NCBI GenBank assembly: GCA_015256775.1
Contig: JABZLM010000016.1
Coordinates: 1 to 26,441 of the forward strand
DNA from: Solobacterium sp.
GTDB lineage: Bacteria > Bacillota_I > Bacilli_A > Erysipelotrichales > Erysipelotrichaceae
Length of the DNA: 26,441 nucleotides
Direction: 5' to 3'
Under the pieces are notes generated by a model. The model saw nothing but the letters and a program-made list of their open reading frames with translations. It made no database searches and had not been told where the DNA came from. How positions within the stretch are numbered: the first letter of the stretch is position 1; every line of letters starts with the position of its first letter. Shown in pieces: positions 23,741 to 26,441 of the stretch. The translations under genes were made by a program, and so were the position numbers.

Positions 23741-23749
23741 ATTATAACA
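23741..23749 (-). promoter_or_regulatory. Extended -10 promoter of the NusG_II/Gx unit
   Basis: The minus strand reads TGTTATAAT; no convincing -35 is seen. Transcription should start about 3 bases before the ATG at 23731. Confidence 0.6.
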
Positions 23750-23778
23750 TGTTTAACCCAATTTATCGCCCCTAAGTT

Positions 23779-23787
23779 TGTTATAAT
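23779..23787 (+). promoter_or_regulatory. Extended -10 promoter of the orphan membrane protein
   Basis: The plus strand reads TGTTATAAT, identical to the divergent promoter on the other strand, ending six bases before ATG 23794; a leaderless mRNA is predicted. Confidence 0.6.
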
Positions 23788-23793
23788 AACAAC

Positions 23794-24273
23794 ATGAACA
23801 GAAAGCAGAAGTATATTCAGTATTTGATATTCCCTATCATCCCACTCGTATTTACAATACTATGGCTTGTCTATGCTGGATATGAAACGAATATCAGTGT
23901 CTTACTTTCTAAATCTAAAATTCGTATCTTTCTCCAAGTTTTATGTGGGATTTCACTCATATATCTGTTTTGGAAACTAAAGGATACGACCAAGCAATAT
24001 GTTAGAGTTTTATTCTTTCTTTGTGCGATACTCACACTTATATTTCCTTATATTGAATTAACGTTTATAAAAAACATGCATCTATTATTTGCATATTCAA
24101 CGTTAGTTCTTTATGTATTTCTGATAAAAGATTTAGCTCAATTTTTCCAGTATCGGACATTATTTTTTACAGCATGTATCTTCTGTTTCTTTGATTGTAT
24201 CTTACAGATGAAGATTACTGGTTTATCTGAGATTGTATTCCTTTGGGTGAATGCATACATAATTACAAAATAA
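23794..24273 (+). CDS. Membrane protein of unknown function
   Basis: The 159-residue product is almost entirely hydrophobic, with about five predicted membrane segments (around 10-30, 45-62, 70-90, 95-112 and 122-145) and short loops with Lys and Arg. I recognise no motif or family. The segment KMTGL-like near the end is not a known signature. It is transcribed divergently from the NusG_II gene, with no ribosome binding site; the -10 box position predicts translation from a leaderless message. A terminator follows directly. Codon use looks like that of its neighbours. The ORF is intact and flanked by sensible signals, so I take it as real. Confidence 0.7.
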   Translation: MNRKQKYIQYLIFPIIPLVFTILWLVYAGYETNISVLLSKSKIRIFLQVLCGISLIYLFWKLKDTTKQYVRVLFFLCAILTLIFPYIELTFIKNMHLLFAYSTLVLYVFLIKDLAQFFQYRTLFFTACIFCFFDCILQMKITGLSEIVFLWVNAYIITK

Positions 24274-24298
24274 AAGTCGAATCTTACGATTCGGCTTT
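24273..24298. terminator. Bidirectional terminator between two converging genes
   Basis: AAAGTCGAATC pairs with GATTCGGCTTT (one G-T pair) around a 4-base loop. The minus strand continues with TTTTATTTT and the plus strand with a shorter T-stretch. Confidence 0.88.
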
Positions 24299-24303
24299 AT
24301 ATA

Positions 24304-24837
24304 CTATTGATTAATTTCAGATACTTTCTTGCGTTCAGGACTTAAGTTATCGCAATAGAAACGTACAGCAACTGTACCTAATGCACAGTTATCTTCTGTT
24401 GGCTCAACGATATAATAGTCACCTTCAAGCATGCAGTTATATAAAGCTTGGCAAACTGTCTTAAGGTTATCCTTACCAGCTTCAAATTGAGTTAATAATG
24501 CGTCTGCACTTAATTCAATATAGAGCCAATCCAATGCCTTAGCTTCACCCTTCTTCCAGTTGATTGCGTCTTCGTAATCTTTCACTGTCTTTAAATCTAA
24601 ATCTTCAACCGTAGCCTTAGCTGTCTTCTTAACTGCCTTCTTTGCAGTTTCCTTCTTAACAGTCTTAGCCGCTGGTACTTCCTTCTTTACTTTCTTTGCA
24701 GTTGTAGCTTTCTTTTCAGTAGCTTCTTTCTTTTCAGCTTTCTTTGCTGGTGCAGCCTTCTTCTTTGTAGCCTTCTTTTCAACTACTTCTTTCGCTACTT
24801 CTTCTGCTACTTCTTTAACAGTTTTCTTTGTTGGCAT
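24304..24837 (-). CDS. Protein with histone H1-like Lys/Ala-rich N-terminal tail and an unknown C-terminal domain
   Basis: The 177-residue protein has two parts. Residues about 1-75 are almost only Lys, Ala, Glu, Thr and Val in short repeats such as AKK, KKAT and PAKK, like the tails of eukaryotic histone H1 and of bacterial H1-like proteins, and would bind nucleic acid. Residues about 76-177 are a compact acidic domain (VKDYEDAINWKKGEAKALDW, LKTVCQALYNCMLEGDYYIVEP) with two tryptophans and three cysteines, which I do not recognise. A role in nucleoid packing or RNA binding is an inference from composition. It has a very strong AAGGAGG and an extended -10 TGATATAAT (24874-24882, minus), so it may be highly expressed. 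Confidence 0.82.
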   Translation of the reverse strand: MPTKKTVKEVAEEVAKEVVEKKATKKKAAPAKKAEKKEATEKKATTAKKVKKEVPAAKTVKKETAKKAVKKTAKATVEDLDLKTVKDYEDAINWKKGEAKALDWLYIELSADALLTQFEAGKDNLKTVCQALYNCMLEGDYYIVEPTEDNCALGTVAVRFYCDNLSPERKKVSEINQ

Positions 24838-24873
24838 GTTAGCAAATCCTCCTTTTTTCTACTGCTTACGCGA

Positions 24874-24882
24874 ATTATATCA
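24874..24882 (-). promoter_or_regulatory. Extended -10 promoter of the H1-like gene
   Basis: The minus strand reads TGATATAAT in AT-rich DNA, about 37 bases before the start codon. Confidence 0.55.
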
Positions 24883-24951
24883 CAATTTTATTATAATTTT
24901 TCACAATAGATTTCTGTAAGTGTTAATATATGATTGTAAAGGATACAAAAT

Positions 24952-26415
24952 ATGATTGTAAGTCGTAAAGAAATGCTCGAGATTGAAGAAAAATCGGGTA
25001 TTTCGTCATTTGAATTAATCAATCTTACAGGCAAGAAATTAGCCACACATTTATTACCTTATTTAGAAGTGAATTCTAATATTTTAGTATTGGCCGGAAA
25101 CGGTAATAATGGTGCAGATTCTTTTGCGCTTATCAACAACCTAAAACAATTTCACATCAATCTGATACTAGTAAATGGGCTTCCAAAGAATCCAGATGCG
25201 ATGAAGATATATAAACAAATTCCACCTTCCATTATTCAACCAATTCATTCTTTAGATACATGCTTAAAATCTTGTGACGTTATTATCGACGGTATCTTTG
25301 GTTTTGGCTATCATGGCAAATTAACGGATGAAATGCGTACAGTATTCAAACAAATACAGGACGCAAAAAAGCCAATCTATAGTATTGATATCAACTCTGG
25401 TGCAGAGTGTGATTCAGCCATGCATGATTCATTCGCGCTACATTCTACAGTTACATTTGCGTTAGATTGCTATAAGCCTTTCCACATATTGCAGAAGTAT
25501 CACCATCTATTTGAAAAGTTAGAACTTGTTTCACTTGATATACCGCACCCAAAACAAAGTTGTTTTTTAGAGATGGATCAAACTCTATTCTTTCAAAATC
25601 TTGCAAAACGAAAAGAAACTGCACATAAAGGAAGCAGTGGTAAGATTCTACTTGTTGGAGGTTCTTATGGGATGGCCGGAGCAATCAGCCTGAATATTAC
25701 CGGTGCAAAAGCACTTGGTTTTCCATACATTGAAGTAGGATGTATCGATGGTATCTACCCTATCGTTGCTTCGAAGCATACAACAGCCGTATTCCATCCA
25801 TTCTCATCACACAATGTTGAACAACAGTTAACCCCAACAATCGAACATGTTAGTGCAGCCGCCTTCGGCAGTGGTGTTACACAAATGTATGAGAAAGAAA
25901 TTTGTCTTGATCTAATGATTCAAAACTGCCATGCTCCTTTGATATTGGATGCGGAAGCTATACGCATGTTACGATACAACACATGGAAATTACGCTTTGC
26001 AAAATCACCGATTATCCTAACACCACATATTGGAGAATTTGCAGACTTATTCCACCTAGAAAAAGAAGAAGTGATGCGTAATCCTTTGCACTATGCATTA
26101 AAATATGCAAAGGAATTAAAAGTATATATCGTACTAAAATCAGCACACACAATTATTGCTACACCAAATGGTCAATGCTATATCAATCAGACTGGTAACG
26201 AAGGGTTAGCACAAGCTGGCAGTGGGGATTTACTAACTGGCATGTTAACTGCATTGCTTGCGTATCATTGTGATATCTTTACTAGTTTGCGCATGGGTGT
26301 ATGGCTACATGGTCATATCGCAGATAAACTTGTAGAACATCATTCCAAAATGCATATGAATTTAGAAGATTATCCCGAAGCTATTAATCAATTCTTCTAT
26401 GAAAATGGATATTAA
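24952..26415 (+). CDS. nnr: Bifunctional NAD(P)HX epimerase and ADP-dependent NAD(P)HX dehydratase
   Basis: The 487-residue enzyme repairs damaged hydrated NADH and NADPH in the cytoplasm. The N-terminal YjeF_N domain (about 1-215) epimerises the S and R forms and shows GNGNNGADS at 49-57 and a DGIFGFG segment near 113-119. The C-terminal ribokinase-like domain (about 220-487) dehydrates the S form using ADP and carries KGSSGKILLVGGS near 226-238, TPHIGEF near 357-363 and the catalytic GSGD at 423-426 (Asp426). The epimerase motif departs from the usual NNGGDG, and NSGAEC replaces the usual PSG, so that half may be altered. AAAGGA precedes the ATG; TTCACA (24900) and TAATAT (24924-24929) may form the promoter. 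Confidence 0.93.
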   Translation: MIVSRKEMLEIEEKSGISSFELINLTGKKLATHLLPYLEVNSNILVLAGNGNNGADSFALINNLKQFHINLILVNGLPKNPDAMKIYKQIPPSIIQPIHSLDTCLKSCDVIIDGIFGFGYHGKLTDEMRTVFKQIQDAKKPIYSIDINSGAECDSAMHDSFALHSTVTFALDCYKPFHILQKYHHLFEKLELVSLDIPHPKQSCFLEMDQTLFFQNLAKRKETAHKGSSGKILLVGGSYGMAGAISLNITGAKALGFPYIEVGCIDGIYPIVASKHTTAVFHPFSSHNVEQQLTPTIEHVSAAAFGSGVTQMYEKEICLDLMIQNCHAPLILDAEAIRMLRYNTWKLRFAKSPIILTPHIGEFADLFHLEKEEVMRNPLHYALKYAKELKVYIVLKSAHTIIATPNGQCYINQTGNEGLAQAGSGDLLTGMLTALLAYHCDIFTSLRMGVWLHGHIADKLVEHHSKMHMNLEDYPEAINQFFYENGY

Positions 26416-26428
26416 AAAAAAAAAAAAA
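26414..26428. repeat. Run of 15 A residues after the NAD(P)HX repair gene
   Basis: The last two bases of the stop codon begin a run of 15 A. It is a slippage-prone homopolymer, and its length may be partly a sequencing artefact. Confidence 0.7.
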
Positions 26429-26441
26429 CGAGTAAACCGAC

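Noticed and set aside
24304..24837. Lys/Ala-rich stretch as a simple-repeat artefact
   Set aside because: The codons vary between repeats, the frame is intact, and a normal domain, ribosome binding site and terminator accompany it.
1..26441. CRISPR array, prophage or insertion sequence
   Set aside because: I found no regularly spaced repeats, integrase, transposase or phage genes; tRNA flanks show no attachment-site duplication that I can see.

Overview
The window is a stretch of AT-rich bacterial chromosome with short intergenic gaps, strong AGGAGG-type ribosome binding sites and intrinsic terminators. The gene content points to an anaerobic, arginine-fermenting Firmicute: an arcABCD arginine deiminase operon, a CBS-regulated family II pyrophosphatase, an exported FMN/FAD flavoprotein, a NusG_II/Gx-transporter pair and a DEAD-box helicase. 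My best guess is Erysipelotrichaceae (Solobacterium/Bulleidia-like). That placement is an inference from gene content and base composition; no 16S gene is present. I see no mobile element, prophage or CRISPR array, so this looks like core chromosome.

Layout. 1-3226 (minus strand): the N-terminal part of an exported flavoprotein reductase cut by the window edge, a PrxQ/Bcp peroxiredoxin, a HAD phosphatase and thioredoxin reductase, which together form a redox neighbourhood. 3522-3968 (plus): a small lipoprotein of unknown function. 4063-7726 (minus): a probable operon of an AraC-type regulator with two complete AraC DNA-binding domains, a CBS/DRTGG pyrophosphatase and a stand-alone B3/B4 (PheT editing-like) protein. 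7836-12579 (minus): arcA-arcB-arcC-arcD. 12820-14624 (minus): argS directly behind tRNA-Arg(ACG), with a hairpin terminator between them. 14750-16797 (minus): an M20 amidohydrolase and an RluA-type pseudouridine synthase. 16874-18427 (plus): a COG2509 FAD-dependent dehydrogenase. 18461-20392 (minus): a DEAD-box helicase, a small Sm-like protein and tRNA-Gly. 20455-21516 (plus): mutY. 21540-22322 (minus): uridine phosphorylase. 22529-22684 (plus): tRNA-Glu and tRNA-Trp. 22758-23731 (minus): NusG_II protein plus Gx transporter. 23794-24273 (plus): an orphan membrane protein. 24304-24837 (minus): a protein with a histone H1-like Lys/Ala tail. 24952-26415 (plus): the bifunctional NAD(P)HX repair enzyme. 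No gene-free stretch exceeds 300 bases; the longest (3227-3521, about 295 bases) holds divergent promoters.

How the genes fit together. The central theme is arginine. ArcD imports arginine in exchange for ornithine; ArcA, ArcB and ArcC turn it into ornithine, ammonia, CO2 and ATP. ArgS and its tRNA lie immediately upstream. The DNA in front of arcA is rich in control signals: a perfect cre site for CcpA, an overlapping 8-bp inverted repeat, and two identical 13-bp direct repeats 56 bp apart, the nearer one just upstream of a candidate -35 box. The next gene after arcD encodes a regulator with two AraC DNA-binding domains, the sort of protein that could bridge such direct repeats. This regulator/repeat pairing is the least ordinary system in the window, but it is a hypothesis. 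A secondary theme is promoter architecture: a bidirectional promoter whose two strands share the same boxes, and three genes whose -10 boxes lie so close to the start codon that their mRNAs should be (nearly) leaderless.
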